The notes: generated by a model not told the origin, from the sequence alone. 64,000 nucleotides of DNA from Pedobacter sp. MR2016-24 (GCF_026239655.1 NZ_JAPIVO010000009.1:62001-126000); one strand, 5' to 3'. Shown: positions 1 to 9,738, counted from the first letter of the stretch. Program-made: numbers and translations.

Positions 1-3000
1 GCGGGGCAGACGTGGAGTTGAGCACAGGAGAAACTGTTCCGTTGAAATTTACTGTCAGCGCGAAAGTAATTGCGTTGATAAGGCTCAGCGTTTGCAACTG
101 TGTTCCGGAAAATATGGTAGTGCCGCTCGTATTGAGGGTTCCCCTGTTCGTAAAATCACCATTTACAATAGTGGTGATGCCAGTCGCTCCGGCAATTATA
201 CCAGTGCTGGTGATATTGAGCAGGTCATTGTAGGTTACTTGCGTACCTGTTTGCGTATATGATCCTGATATAGTGACCTTATTAAAAGTAGTGATTCCGG
301 CAATATTTTTAGTGGTTCCTGTTAACTGTACTGTACTGGTGCCGGGAGTATAGGTGCCGTTATTTGTCCAGTTGCCCGCCAGATTGATGGTCTGTGTTCC
401 GCCAGCGAAGGTAGAACCATTTTCAATAGTCAGGTCTCCGGCCACCGTTACTGGTGTTGTCAGTGTTTTAACACCTGCATTTCTGAAGATCACATTGCCA
501 AGGGTCACTCCGCTTTCGGCGATGGTCTGTGCAGCGGTGCCATTGAAGATTACCGTGCTGGCAGGAGTGAAGGTGAACCAGGAGAAATTGGTAGGCATAT
601 TATTGGCGCCAATGATCAGTGTACCCGCATTTGCTACACTGGCCATACCTCCGTTCACTGATCTGTTCGAATTGAATGCACCTGCATCATAGGTACCCGA
701 GGTGACAGTAAGATTTCCCTGAAGGCTTACATTTCCTGTTAGGTTCGCGGCGGAAGCCACAGGTTTATTGATAGTGAGGTTATTAAACGTAGTGGCCGAA
801 ATAGTCTGTGTGCCCGCTCCTTCGAAAGATACTGTGCCGCCAGCATCTGTGTAAGTACCGTTATTGAGCCAGTTTCCTCCAACACGTAAGGTATTCGAGT
901 TTTTAAATGTGCTGGCCGCATTTGTTGTCACGTTTCCGGCTATGGTTAGCGCAGCACTATTGTCAAGCGTTCCTGCTGTAACCAATAGATTTCCGCCGAT
1001 AGTTAGTGCGTTGGTATTTGTTGCTATACTGGATGATCCCTTGTTAATGGTCAGGTTGTTATAGGCGACGTTCCCTACAGTTTGATTGGCTGCCCCATTG
1101 TAGGTTACCGTTCCTGTACCGGGAGTAAAAATGCCATTGGTATAATTGAAGTTATCCCGGATATTGAGGTTTCCTGCACCGCTGAAGATTGTACTGGCGT
1201 TACCTGACTGGTTAAAAGATCCTGCAACAGCGAGTGTACCTGAACCGACATTAACGTTGATTGCACGCCCCGTGGTGCCGTCACTCAAACTCAGGTCGCC
1301 GTTAATGGTAACATTCTGGTTGTTGACGTTAAAGGTATGCGTTGCGTTGGCCGACCAGGTTCCGCGGATATCACCTGAAGTGAGTGAGCCACCTGCCATA
1401 GTGAGTGTAACAGGTTGTACACTTCCAAAATTGATATTTCTAACGGATACTACACTGTTGATGGTTGGCTGATTAGTAAAAGCGATCGTCCCCAGGTTAA
1501 CAATATCCGTCGCAGTTGGTGGTCTGGATGCAGAACCTTGTGCAACAGTCCAGTTCCCCGCTGTATTCCAGTCATTACTCACACTTCCATTCCAGTTAAC
1601 TACATTGGAATTATCAGAGATGGTCCAGCGACCGGTTAAATTGGATCCTAAAGTACTTTGTTGAACATAATTAATAGTAGCATCCCGTGTTGTAGTTAGT
1701 ATGCTCCCCGTTGTAGACCATCCTGAACCTGTATTCCCCCATAAGTTTAAATTAGCACCTTCCGTATTTCCATTTAACTCAGCATTTTCATAATGAAGCC
1801 TTAAAATTGCTGTAAGGTATCCTCCATTTGCAGTAATGGTATATAATCTGCTGATCGACCCTCCAAAGGGGAAATCGCTTACCGGCCCCTGGACGACTTT
1901 TACAGTAACCAGGTTCACATTAACGGGTAAGGCAAAGTTGATGGTATTATTTGGTCCTTCGAAAGCATAATCAACCGCATTATCGAATGTGTGACTACGG
2001 GTAATTGTTCCTAATATGATTCCATTTCCCGTGCGTGTAGTAGTTATCGTTACTGTATTAACGCCCGTTAACATTGTACCCTGTGTCATATTCAGTGTAG
2101 CGACAGTGATGTTACTTTGTAAAAGAACTGCTGTGGAAGCCGTGGAAGTATTTACAGTAATACTATTGAAGGTAGTTGCCCCGGTAATATTTAGTGTTTT
2201 GGTACCTGTAAAAGTAATGGTGCTGGTACCTGCGGTAAATGTTCCGTTATTAACCCAGTCGCCGTTTAATGTATGTGTCAGATTAGTTCCTGGTAAGAAG
2301 GTAGTTCCGGTACCAATGGTAAAGTTACCATTCGTAGTAAAACCCGCCGCTGCCGTTTTACTGTTTCCGTTAGAAAGCATCAGGTTATGGTATGTAATAC
2401 CATTAATATTTTGTGCTCCGGTTCCATTAAAGTTAACTGTATTGGGTGCTGAACTGCTTACATTTAATGTACCGGCTGTCAGTGTAAGTACATTGGCTAC
2501 TCCAAGTACTGCGTTCGCTGTCAGCTGTAAGGATGTACCATTTACAGTAACATTGTACAGATTGGCTGTTCCATTTAGTGAGGATGTTCCTGTAAAGGTT
2601 GCCGTACCGGCAGTTGCGGTAATACTGCCGGCCACATTCAGGCCGGAGGCGATAGAAAAGTTGGCTGTAGTTGTCGTGACTCCCGCAGCCGCCAGGATGT
2701 AAAGTGATAGGGTGCCGGCTCCGGAGATGGTTTTGGTTGTACCATTCATGGTCAGCGTACCTGCGCTCGCTGTAAAGCTGCCGCTTACTGCCAGGTTTCC
2801 GGTTAATGTAAAGGAAACGGCAGTTGTAACTGTTCCGCTGATCGTCAGGTTGTCTAATGAAATTCCGGTACCGGTGATGGTTTTAGCCGTGCCGCTCATC
2901 GTAAGTGTTCCACCGGATGATTGGCTGAAGGCGCCGGATCCGGTAGTCGCCAGATGACCAGTCAGCGTAAGCGCGTTGTTCGCAAAGGTCACAGGTGAGG

Positions 3001-6000
3001 CTGCTACTGTCAGGTTATTAAAATTCTGCGTTCCTGTTCCGGCAACTGTAGTGCCCGCACCATTAAAAATAACGGTACTGGTATTTCCAGTGAAAGTGCC
3101 ATTATTGGTCCAGTTGCCGCTGATGGTATGTGTGAAACTGCCTCCGTTTAAAGTGGTGGATGTGCCTATAGTTACATTTCCATTTACTGTAATTGCTGCA
3201 CCTGCAGTAGCCGTAACGGAGGTTCCCGAACCTACAGCCAAATTGAAATTCCCTAAAACATTGAGCGTTGTAGCCGGCAGGGTTTTTACACTTGCACCAG
3301 TTCCACTACTCAAACTTAGATTGCCATAGTTTTGGACCGCTACAGTTTGTGTAGTCCCTGAGTATTCAACCGTGCTGGATAATACTAATGTATTGGTTGT
3401 ATAATTGACCGGATAGGTATTGGTTCCCCCGATTTTAAGCGTGGTATTGTTTAATAACATCAGGTTTCCGCCTGAAGTGAGCCTGTTGGCCGTAAAAGCG
3501 CCCAGGTCGAATGTTCCTGAGCTTACCGAAAGATCGCCCGCAACATTAATAGTGGCAAGCAGGGAAACTGTACTGGCCGTTCCGCTTATGGCGAGGTTAT
3601 TAAAAGTGGTTGAAAATGTACCTCCGATAGATTGGGCTGTGGTGCCGTTAAAGGTTACTGTTGTTGTACCGGCCGTGAGTGCCGTTGCCGAAGAGTTATT
3701 GATCCAGTTTCCTTTTACATTGATATTGAAATTGTTTAGATTAAGTATGCCCGCAGCAATAGTAAGATTATTATTTACCGTAACCAGGCCCGGCAATAAT
3801 AGTCCGTTGGCGTTAGCAATAGTCAGATTATAAAATTGACTAACACCGGTAAAGGTCTGCTGTACACCAGTACCATTAAAATTAGTTGTGCCCAGACTGT
3901 TGAAAGTGCCATTTCCTGTTAAAGTTCCGCCGATATTCAGTGTGCCCGTTGCGGTGGTGGTGAGTGTGGCACCCGCATCAATAGTTAAATTATTACAGGT
4001 AACCGAAGTTGATATTTCCGGCATCCGCGTTGCTCCGGCAGGGATGACTACATTTGTTGCTGCGGAGGGTATAGCACCCGAACACCAGTTTGCCGCATTT
4101 GACCAGTCGCTGCTTATATTCCCGGTCCATTGCCCGCTATTGGTACTTGAAACGACCCTAACATAAGCTACGCCGGGTGTACTACAACCCGCAACGGTGA
4201 CCTGCACTGTATATATTCCTTCATTTGCAGCGGTATAACTAATGGTTGGATTTTGTAATGATGAGGTGAAACTACCCGGACCTGTCCATGCATAAGTTGC
4301 CCCCGAAATGGTGGTCGCGCTCAAATTCAGGTTGCTTCCCGCGCAAACCGGCATATTACTTCCTGCACCATCAGGCGAATTGTACAGGAGTACAACTTCT
4401 GCGGCGCTGAGTTCTTTATGGTAAATGATTGCATCATCCAGCGTGCCGTCAAAATAATAACTTGCCGGTTCATTCGGCCAGCCAGCTAAGTCCGAATATC
4501 CGATCCGCCAGTATCCGGTTGTGGTTTCAGCAGCGGTTACTGTAGCATCTGTTGCGATCAATACACCGTCAACATATAATTTCAAACCGCCGGCACCAAC
4601 CGTACTGGTAGCCATATGCCAGTTCCCATCATTGTAGGCAGCGGAGGAATTAACTGTTTTTTTTACGGAGGAGGGTGATACGGCAGCATATAGGTTCCCC
4701 GTTGCAGTCATATACAAAAATCGGTCGCGACTGCCCCCTGCACCATTTTGCAGGCTGGAGAAACCCATCAGTGTACCTCCGACAGTGGTAGTCGTTTTAA
4801 ACCAGACAGAGGTGCTGGCTGGTGAGGGATTAACATAAGAATTTATGGTAGCAATATACTGGTTTGTTCCATTAAAAGTATAGGCTCTGCCAGCAATATT
4901 AAACCGATCGGCTACCGAAGCAGGGCTTCCCTGCAACATGCCGTTGTTATTGCCGCTTGCATCACTGGCATTCCCTTCAAATTTATAATAACCGATCAGA
5001 TTTGCCAATGGCAGCTGTGAGATGATGGGACCTGCACAAACAGATATTCTTGATCCGCTCAATGGTGTACTCAGTCCTCCCTCTGTAACTGCGTAAACCC
5101 GCCAGAAATAGGTTGTATTCGCTGTAAGTCCGGTCTGGACGGAAGAGGTTGCATTTGCTGATGTTTGATTTACAAAAGTGTAATTTGTTCCATCTGTCGA
5201 TCTGTAAATGACGTATCCGGTTTCATTAGTAGCATTATCAATCCAGTTCAAAGTCATGGATGTTCCACTCACATTGGTGAAGGTGAGTGCTGTGGGCGCC
5301 ACTGGTACCGGAGGAGTAAACCTGTAAGCCGCGCCAGTTACACGTTTTGTAGTAATGGTAGCCTCAGCGGTGGAGCTCACTGTAGTACCTGCATTCGCTA
5401 CTGAGAGGTAATTGCCGGTACCTTTTGCCGTAGCGGTTATTCCAATGGAAGCTGTGGGCAGTATAGCGATGCCTGCATCCGAGCGATAAATATATTCTAC
5501 CCTTCCCGTCCCTTCATATAAGTTTACCTGAAAAGAAGCAACGGCGGAAAGAGCCTGGTAGTTCCATTTTACATTCAGGTACTGGATGGTGAAAATGCGT
5601 GCGCCGGCGGTACCAGCTGTTTTGTAAGAGATATTTGATGCCGCAACAACATTAAGGTCGTCCCAGAGTGGTGCGAGTACCGGCCGGATTCCACTATTTG
5701 CCAGACTGTTTACATAATCGTCTGTCAGTGTTGAACCAAAAGCCAGCCATCCGTTTGTTGACGCAGATATGGTCGTATATCTTGCCCCCATGTACCAGAA
5801 GTCGAAGCCTACAGGAATATTTTCTATTTTTCCATCATCCGTATTACCGGCAGTGAGGGCTGAGGTTGTGGCACCGGTTAAAGGTGCGAAAGTGCCTGAA
5901 GCGGTGTTCGTAAAACCGTAGTTCGTAATCGTTTGTGCATATCCCTGTTTACCGCAAATCAACAGCAGCACCAAAACTAATACACTTTTAAAGAAAGAAG

Positions 6001-6022
6001 GGGGTAGCAGACTCTTCTTCAT
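1..6022 (-). CDS. Giant secreted multidomain adhesin-like protein, 3' end outside window
   Basis: The minus strand reads open from an ATG at 6022 to the window edge, giving at least 2007 codons with no stop; I spot-checked the frame near 3076, 1105 and 31. Residues 1-30 form a signal peptide. A beta-sandwich N-terminal domain follows, then a fibronectin type III domain (about 237-326), a LamG/concanavalin-like domain (about 338-548) and a PKD/Ig-like segment (about 551-618). From about residue 628 come degenerate repeats of 70-100 residues, each carrying a T-V-T/I-F-N-G-T-like motif, an N-L-T-I motif and N-W-x-N-N-like strands. Two linker modules with a D-W-x-x-x-x-N-W core (near nt 4120 and 1560) each introduce a repeat block. 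This is typical of huge Bacteroidota surface proteins, often exported by the type IX system; the expected C-terminal sorting domain would lie beyond position 1. Substrate unknown. It is last in a minus-strand operon after the chaperone (52-bp gap). Confidence 0.88.
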   Translation of the reverse strand, partial: MKKSLLPPSFFKSVLVLVLLLICGKQGYAQTITNYGFTNTASGTFAPLTGATTSALTAGNTDDGKIENIPVGFDFWYMGARYTTISASTNGWLAFGSTLTDDYVNSLANSGIRPVLAPLWDDLNVVAASNISYKTAGTAGARIFTIQYLNVKWNYQALSAVASFQVNLYEGTGRVEYIYRSDAGIAILPTASIGITATAKGTGNYLSVANAGTTVSSTAEATITTKRVTGAAYRFTPPVPVAPTALTFTNVSGTSMTLNWIDNATNETGYVIYRSTDGTNYTFVNQTSANATSSVQTGLTANTTYFWRVYAVTEGGLSTPLSGSRISVCAGPIISQLPLANLIGYYKFEGNASDASGNNNGMLQGSPASVADRFNIAGRAYTFNGTNQYIATINSYVNPSPASTSVWFKTTTTVGGTLMGFSSLQNGAGGSRDRFLYMTATGNLYAAVSPSSVKKTVNSSAAYNDGNWHMATSTVGAGGLKLYVDGVLIATDATVTAAETTTGYWRIGYSDLAGWPNEPASYYFDGTLDDAIIYHKELSAAEVVLLYNSPDGAGSNMPVCAGSNLNLSATTISGATYAWTGPGSFTSSLQNPTISYTAANEGIYTVQVTVAGCSTPGVAYVRVVSSTNSGQWTGNISSDWSNAANWCSGAIPSAATNVVIPAGATRMPEISTSVTCNNLTIDAGATLTTTATGTLNIGGTLTGNGTFNSLGTTNFNGTGVQQTFTGVSQFYNLTIANANGLLLPGLVTVNNNLTIAAGILNLNNFNINVKGNWINNSSATALTAGTTTVTFNGTTAQSIGGTFSTTFNNLAISGTASTVSLLATINVAGDLSVSSGTFDLGAFTANRLTSGGNLMLLNNTTLKIGGTNTYPVNYTTNTLVLSSTVEYSGTTQTVAVQNYGNLSLSSGTGASVKTLPATTLNVLGNFNLAVGSGTSVTATAGAAITVNGNVTIGTSTTLNGGSFTHTISGNWTNNGTFTGNTSTVIFNGAGTTVAGTGTQNFNNLTVAASPVTFANNALTLTGHLATTGSGAFSQSSGGTLTMSGTAKTITGTGISLDNLTISGTVTTAVSFTLTGNLAVSGSFTASAGTLTMNGTTKTISGAGTLSLYILAAAGVTTTTANFSIASGLNVAGSITATAGTATFTGTSSLNGTANLYNVTVNGTSLQLTANAVLGVANVLTLTAGTLNVSSSAPNTVNFNGTGAQNINGITYHNLMLSNGNSKTAAAGFTTNGNFTIGTGTTFLPGTNLTHTLNGDWVNNGTFTAGTSTITFTGTKTLNITGATTFNSITVNTSTASTAVLLQSNITVATLNMTQGTMLTGVNTVTITTTRTGNGIILGTITRSHTFDNAVDYAFEGPNNTINFALPVNVNLVTVKVVQGPVSDFPFGGSISRLYTITANGGYLTAILRLHYENAELNGNTEGANLNLWGNTGSGWSTTGSILTTTRDATINYVQQSTLGSNLTGRWTISDNSNVVNWNGSVSNDWNTAGNWTVAQGSASRPPTATDIVNLGTIAFTNQPTINSVVSVRNINFGSVQPVTLTMAGGSLTSGDIRGTWSANATHTFNVNNQNVTINGDLSLSDGTTGRAINVNVGSGTLAVAGSFNQSGNASTIFSGAGNLNIRDNFNYTNGIFTPGTGTVTYNGAANQTVGNVAYNNLTINKGSSSIATNTNALTIGGNLLVTAGTLDNSAALTIAGNVTTNAASTFKNSNTLRVGGNWLNNGTYTDAGGTVSFEGAGTQTISATTFNNLTINKPVASAANLTGNVSLQGNLTVTSGTYDAGAFNSNRSVNGGMASVANAGTLIIGANNMPTNFSWFTFTPASTVIFNGTAAQTIAESGVTLGNVIFRNAGVKTLTTPVTVAGDLTIENGSTFAGGTQTINLAGNWTNNGTYTPGTSTVQLTGTTKNIAGITTFNKVTISGSYTQTGTQVTYNDLLNITSTGIIAGATGITTIVNGDFTNRGTLNTSGTTIFSGTQLQTLSLINAITFALTVNFNGTVSPVLNSTSAP

Positions 6023-6074
6023 GGTTTCAGGCTTGTCTATATAATATGTTCAGGCAGAAAACTATTGTTTTCTA

Positions 6075-6923
6075 TTAACGGAGAACGAGCTCCGTTTCTG
6101 CAAATACCAGTGGTTTAGCATCGGCTTGTGCCATATAGACTACCTGCAGTTTACCCTTATGGTAATCTATATCCGCTGTATTGTTCAGTATGATCTGAAA
6201 ATGACGGACAGGATTTGGCGTGTATACTGATAATCCATTTACCAGTCCAACTTGTGTAGATGTACCCTTTGCGGAAATATAGTTCACTTTTAAGTCGCCA
6301 TAAACCGATATATTACCCATCCGGTGAATCTGCATTTTCAGGACCCTGTTATTATCTGCCGTTTGCAAAGACAAATCAGATATACTGGCCGCCACTTTTG
6401 TTTCCCCATTTCTGATGATTACCGGGATAGCCAGACCAAAAACGGCAACCAATTTTACAGAGATGGAGCTTGTTCCTGTAACTGTATCTTTTTCGCCGAG
6501 TGGTTTAAACTTGGGAACAGATCTGAAGTATAAGTGTGACCTGTATTCTCCGGGTTTTAAATTGCTCGTATTCGTGAGCTGCAGTTTCACTACCTGTGCT
6601 TCATTTGGCGCCAGAACAACAGATCTGGGGAAAAATCTGAAATATTTGGTAGCAAAGTTCTGGCTGGTGTCAGTTTCTGCAAGAGGTTCAAAGTTGCCGT
6701 CTTCCTTCATCCTGTACTGGATTACAGAAATCTCATACCGTGCCGTGTCTTTACCTGTGTTGGCGAGATTCAACTCTTGTGTCCGTTTGGCATTTTCAAA
6801 AACCACTCTTCGTGGCATAATCAACAGATTGCCCTGAGCAAGAGAGGGCAGTGTAGAAAAAAGGCTGCAAATGGCAAACACATAAAAAAAGAAATGGGAA
6901 TACGGAGAGCATACCTTCTTCAT
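6075..6923 (-). CDS. PapD-like periplasmic chaperone family protein
   Basis: About 282 residues with signal peptide 1-30 ending in a SLAQ-type site. The body resembles the N-terminal Ig-like domain of fimbrial/PapD-type chaperones: a strand rich in V-V-F-E-N, then T-Q-E-L-N-L-A-N-T-G, R-Y-F-R-F-F-P-R-S-V-V-L-A-P-N-E-A-Q and a V-K-L-Q-L strand before a second beta domain. The family caps subunits in the periplasm. An open frame continues upstream to a GTG at 6947, but the ATG at 6923 gives a cleaner signal peptide, so I chose it. It sits between a DUF4402 gene (77 bp upstream) and the giant adhesin (52 bp downstream), so it probably escorts one of those two. I see no usher in the window. The chaperone call is by fold resemblance and is fairly sure; its client is inference. 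Confidence 0.8.
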   Translation of the reverse strand: MKKVCSPYSHFFFYVFAICSLFSTLPSLAQGNLLIMPRRVVFENAKRTQELNLANTGKDTARYEISVIQYRMKEDGNFEPLAETDTSQNFATKYFRFFPRSVVLAPNEAQVVKLQLTNTSNLKPGEYRSHLYFRSVPKFKPLGEKDTVTGTSSISVKLVAVFGLAIPVIIRNGETKVAASISDLSLQTADNNRVLKMQIHRMGNISVYGDLKVNYISAKGTSTQVGLVNGLSVYTPNPVRHFQIILNNTADIDYHKGKLQVVYMAQADAKPLVFAETELVLR

Positions 6924-7000
6924 AGCGGATGGTTTTATAATAAACACCTGAACCTTTCAGTCCAGGTGTTTACAAATTTAAAGATGGTATCTATTGTTGT

Positions 7001-7513
7001 TTAGTTATAGTTCACGGTTACATCAAATGGAGTAGCTGACACATAAGTTCCTGCAGCCTGGCTGGCACTAACGTTTAAAGTTGCACCTACACGAAGTGTT
7101 TGTGTACCTGCTGTTAAAGTACCTGTAGCGGATGGCGTACTTGTAAATGCATTTACAATCATTGTATTGGATCCGCTGGTAATGGTCAGGTCTGCCGATG
7201 GCAATGTGATGGCATAAGTATATGCACCCTCACCAGTTACAGTAAATGTTGCGGCAGTAACCGTACCCGTTACTGCTGGTAGTGTTACTCCGCCAGTTAC
7301 TGATCTTACTCCGGCAGGAGTTAAAACTACTGTTCCGGCTGTTGTAGTCACGGCTACATTTCCAAAATCCATATCCACTGTTTTTGTGATACTGATTGGT
7401 GTGACTATTGTTGCAGATGCTGTAGCTGATGCAGTTGCCTGTGCGGAAACAGATGCTGCTGTACAAACGATTAAGGCCACTAAAATGCTTGCTGTAGTAA
7501 ATAATTTTTTCAT
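7001..7513 (-). CDS. DUF4402 domain secreted beta protein (pilin-like)
   Basis: 170 residues: signal peptide 1-24 (MKKLFTT start, SVSAQ cleavage region), then a very Ala/Thr/Val-rich beta domain. It carries the DUF4402 hallmarks: an A-T-I-V-x-P-I-x-I segment, M-D-F-G-N-V near residue 50, V-V-L-T-P-A-G, and a C-terminal G-x-Y-x-x-x-x-x-x-V-T-V-N-Y-N. DUF4402 proteins are small secreted proteins of Bacteroidota and Proteobacteria with no settled function. The direct neighbour encodes a PapD-like chaperone, so I infer a surface or pilus-like subunit. It is first in the minus-strand operon. Its own promoter must lie in the 516-bp gap upstream, but I found no convincing consensus for it. Confidence 0.85.
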   Translation of the reverse strand: MKKLFTTASILVALIVCTAASVSAQATASATASATIVTPISITKTVDMDFGNVAVTTTAGTVVLTPAGVRSVTGGVTLPAVTGTVTAATFTVTGEGAYTYAITLPSADLTITSGSNTMIVNAFTSTPSATGTLTAGTQTLRVGATLNVSASQAAGTYVSATPFDVTVNYN

Positions 7514-7792
7514 AGGATTAGAGTTAATGTGAGTGTTTGAGATTTTCCTTATTCAAATCTCAGAATTTATTATTGCCTTAAAGAACATCCACTTACAATG
7601 AACGAAATGAACAGGCTGAATGAATTAAGGGATTCGGCTGAGGTGCGTCATCTGTTTGATTCCTGGCATATTTATCTTCAGGTCATAGGTTGGTTTTGGG
7701 GTTAAAAGCTCACAGGGCGGGTATTGGAATTTAGGAATACGGAGATGAATATATCATCTTGTTTTCTTTATAATAAATGGTAAAACAAGTCA

Positions 7793-7827
7793 ATAAGCGT
7801 ATTTAAGACGTTTATTGATACGCTTAT
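7793..7827. repeat. 10-bp inverted repeat, possible operator
   Basis: ATAAGCGTAT (7793-7802) is exactly complementary to ATACGCTTAT (7818-7827), with 15 bases between. An overlapping imperfect dyad (CAATAAGCGT versus ACGTTTATTG) could pair instead. It lies about 20 bp upstream of the symporter promoter. The octamer TTGATACG inside it recurs at 7941-7948. A regulator binding site for the sugar symporter is inference. Confidence 0.4.
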
Positions 7828-7848
7828 ACTTTTAAGTTAATCCCGATT

Positions 7849-7883
7849 TTCTTGTTTTTTAACCTTCTTTAAAGTTATATTTG
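7849..7883 (+). promoter_or_regulatory. Bacteroidota-type promoter for the symporter
   Basis: An exact -7 element TATATTTG (TAnnTTTG) at 7876-7883 is preceded by TTCTTG at 7849-7854 with a 21-bp spacer, fitting the Bacteroidota primary sigma consensus. It would leave a leader of about 140 nt before the ATG at 8030. It is not the only possible promoter: a weaker match lies near 7922. Confidence 0.5.
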
Positions 7884-8029
7884 GTCGTATTTTTTTCAGA
7901 AATAGATTATCTCTGGAAATGTATTTTGCTTTGATGCAGATTGATACGATTTATCAAAATTATGAGATGATTTGATCATGTGATCCGCGCCTAATGATAT
8001 AAATTACTAATTCTAACCATTTAATAAAC

Positions 8030-9715
8030 ATGACCAGATTACACCAGTACGATTATATCGTATTCTTCGTTTACTTCATTATTGTCTCTTCCTACGGATT
8101 TTGGGTTTATTACAGTAAAAAATCAGCTTCCAGCGGCTCACAGGATTATTTCCTTGCAGAAGGATCGCTCACCTGGTGGGCAATCGGCGCTTCATTAATT
8201 GCTTCCAACATATCTGCTGAGCAGATGATTGGTATGAGTGGATCAGGCTTTAAACTTGGTCTGGCTATTTCTGCATATGAATGGATGGCCTCTGCTACAT
8301 TGATTGTGGTGGCGATATTTTTTATGCCGGTTTATCTCAGGAATAAGATATCCACGATGCCACAGTTTCTAAGTCAGCGTTACAATGAAAGGGTGGCAAT
8401 GATCATGGCGGTGTTCTGGTTAATGTTATATATCATTGTTAACCTGATGTCTATCTTATATTTAGGTGCATTGGCCATTAGCGGTATTTCGGGATTAAAT
8501 CTTGGTTTCTGTATCCTTGCTTTAGCGGTATTTGCTATTTTCATTACGCTTGGTGGTATGAAAGTCATTGGCTACACCGACGTAATCCAGGTGTTTTTTC
8601 TGATTCTCGGAGGGGTTGTTGCCACTTATATTGCCCTCAACCTGATTTCTGGCGGTGCCGGAATCGTTAAAGGATTTGCATTGTTGAAAGATGGTGCTTC
8701 AGAGCATTTCCATCTGATTTTCAAGAAAGACAATCCAAATTATATGGATTTACCTGGATTAAGTGTGCTGATAGGTGGGATGTGGATTGCCAACCTGAGC
8801 TATTGGGGATGTAATCAGTATATCACGCAGAGAGCACTTGGCGCCAGTTTACCTGTGGCGCGTGCCGGTTTATTGTTTGCTGCATTTTTAAAAATGCTGA
8901 TGCCAGTTATTGTTGTGATTCCGGGTATCGCGGTTTACTATATTGTTAAAGAAGATCTTGGAGGGATTAATGGTGCCAGTCTGCTTACTTCGTCGGGCGT
9001 TCAGGATCCCAATAAAGCTTATCCTGCATTATTGGGACTTTTACCGATCGGTTTAAAGGGACTTTCTTTCGCAGCGCTGACGGCGGCAATTGTTGCCTCT
9101 CTTGCAGGTAAAGCCAACAGTATCGCTACGATCTTTACACTGGATATTTATAAAAAAGCATTTAATACCGAAGCAAGCGAAAAAAGACTCGTTAACGTAG
9201 GTAAATTAACTGTAGTTGCAGCAATGATTCTTGCGGTTATCCTTTCTATGATTATTGGAGACAGCCTGATGGGAGAAGGTAAACAGGGATTCCAGTATAT
9301 ACAGGAATACACCGGTTTTGTATCTCCCGGGATTTTCGCCATGTTTATCCTTGGTTTCTTCTGGAAAAAGGCAACATCCAATGCCGCATTATTTGCCACC
9401 ATTGGTGGTTTCATCTTTTCAGTGATCTTGAAGTTCCTGCCGGGCTGGGTAGATCTTTCTCCTTTAAATGCTTACGGATGGGCTGTAGCCAACGGGAATG
9501 GAGTTTTTGAGATTCCTTTTATGGACCGGATGCTGATTGTATTTGCGCTATGTGTTTCCGGAATGTATCTGATCAGTACGATTGAATACAAAAATGGAGT
9601 AGTGGCCAATGGATTGGAAATTGATTCAAAAATGTTTAGAGTGAGTAATTCATTTGCAATTGGTGCGTTGATTATTGTTTGTCTTATCGTAGCGCTGTAT
9701 ACTGCGTTCTGGTAG
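8030..9715 (+). CDS. vSGLT-like sodium/sugar symporter (SSS family)
   Basis: 561 residues, polytopic throughout, close in length to Vibrio vSGLT. Key positions known from vSGLT appear present with a steady small offset: N60, S62, E64 and Q65 in the I-S-A-E-Q-M-I-G motif, E84 in Y-E-W-M, N255 and Y258 in A-N-L-S-Y-W-G, and K288 in the F-L-K-M-L helix. In vSGLT these bind galactose or form the inner gate, so a sodium-coupled hexose carrier in the inner membrane is the best call; exact sugar unknown. It stands alone, followed by a strong hairpin at 9739-9783. Upstream dyads suggest regulated expression. A myo-inositol or N-acyl sugar substrate cannot be excluded. Confidence 0.92.
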   Translation: MTRLHQYDYIVFFVYFIIVSSYGFWVYYSKKSASSGSQDYFLAEGSLTWWAIGASLIASNISAEQMIGMSGSGFKLGLAISAYEWMASATLIVVAIFFMPVYLRNKISTMPQFLSQRYNERVAMIMAVFWLMLYIIVNLMSILYLGALAISGISGLNLGFCILALAVFAIFITLGGMKVIGYTDVIQVFFLILGGVVATYIALNLISGGAGIVKGFALLKDGASEHFHLIFKKDNPNYMDLPGLSVLIGGMWIANLSYWGCNQYITQRALGASLPVARAGLLFAAFLKMLMPVIVVIPGIAVYYIVKEDLGGINGASLLTSSGVQDPNKAYPALLGLLPIGLKGLSFAALTAAIVASLAGKANSIATIFTLDIYKKAFNTEASEKRLVNVGKLTVVAAMILAVILSMIIGDSLMGEGKQGFQYIQEYTGFVSPGIFAMFILGFFWKKATSNAALFATIGGFIFSVILKFLPGWVDLSPLNAYGWAVANGNGVFEIPFMDRMLIVFALCVSGMYLISTIEYKNGVVANGLEIDSKMFRVSNSFAIGALIIVCLIVALYTAFW

Positions 9716-9738
9716 GAGCTAAGGATTAATTTTTCAAT

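Larger units (their letters stand above)
7514..8029. other. Divergent intergenic region, no gene supported
   Basis: This 516-bp AT-rich gap separates the DUF4402 operon (leftward) from the symporter (rightward). It holds a 10-bp inverted repeat at 7793-7802/7818-7827, a second dyad TTGATA-N5-TATCAA at 7941-7957, the direct repeat ATTGATACG in both dyads, and a good promoter at 7849-7883. A 35-codon frame at 7598-7705 has no family support and I do not count it as a gene. Confidence 0.6.

Noticed and set aside
12..4166. Many long plus-strand frames opposite the giant adhesin with hydrophobic Val/Leu/Pro translations
   Set aside because: They are antisense shadows of repeated Thr/Asn/Gly-rich coding; the minus strand is continuously open with a signal peptide and known domains.
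7230..7466. 78-codon minus-strand frame overlapping the DUF4402 gene in another frame
   Set aside because: Same strand, shifted frame of a Thr/Ala-rich gene; translation is Ser/Asn/Cys-rich and typical of a shadow.
7598..7705. 35-codon frame in the gap upstream of the symporter
   Set aside because: No recognised family, weak start context, and it lies in a divergent regulatory region.
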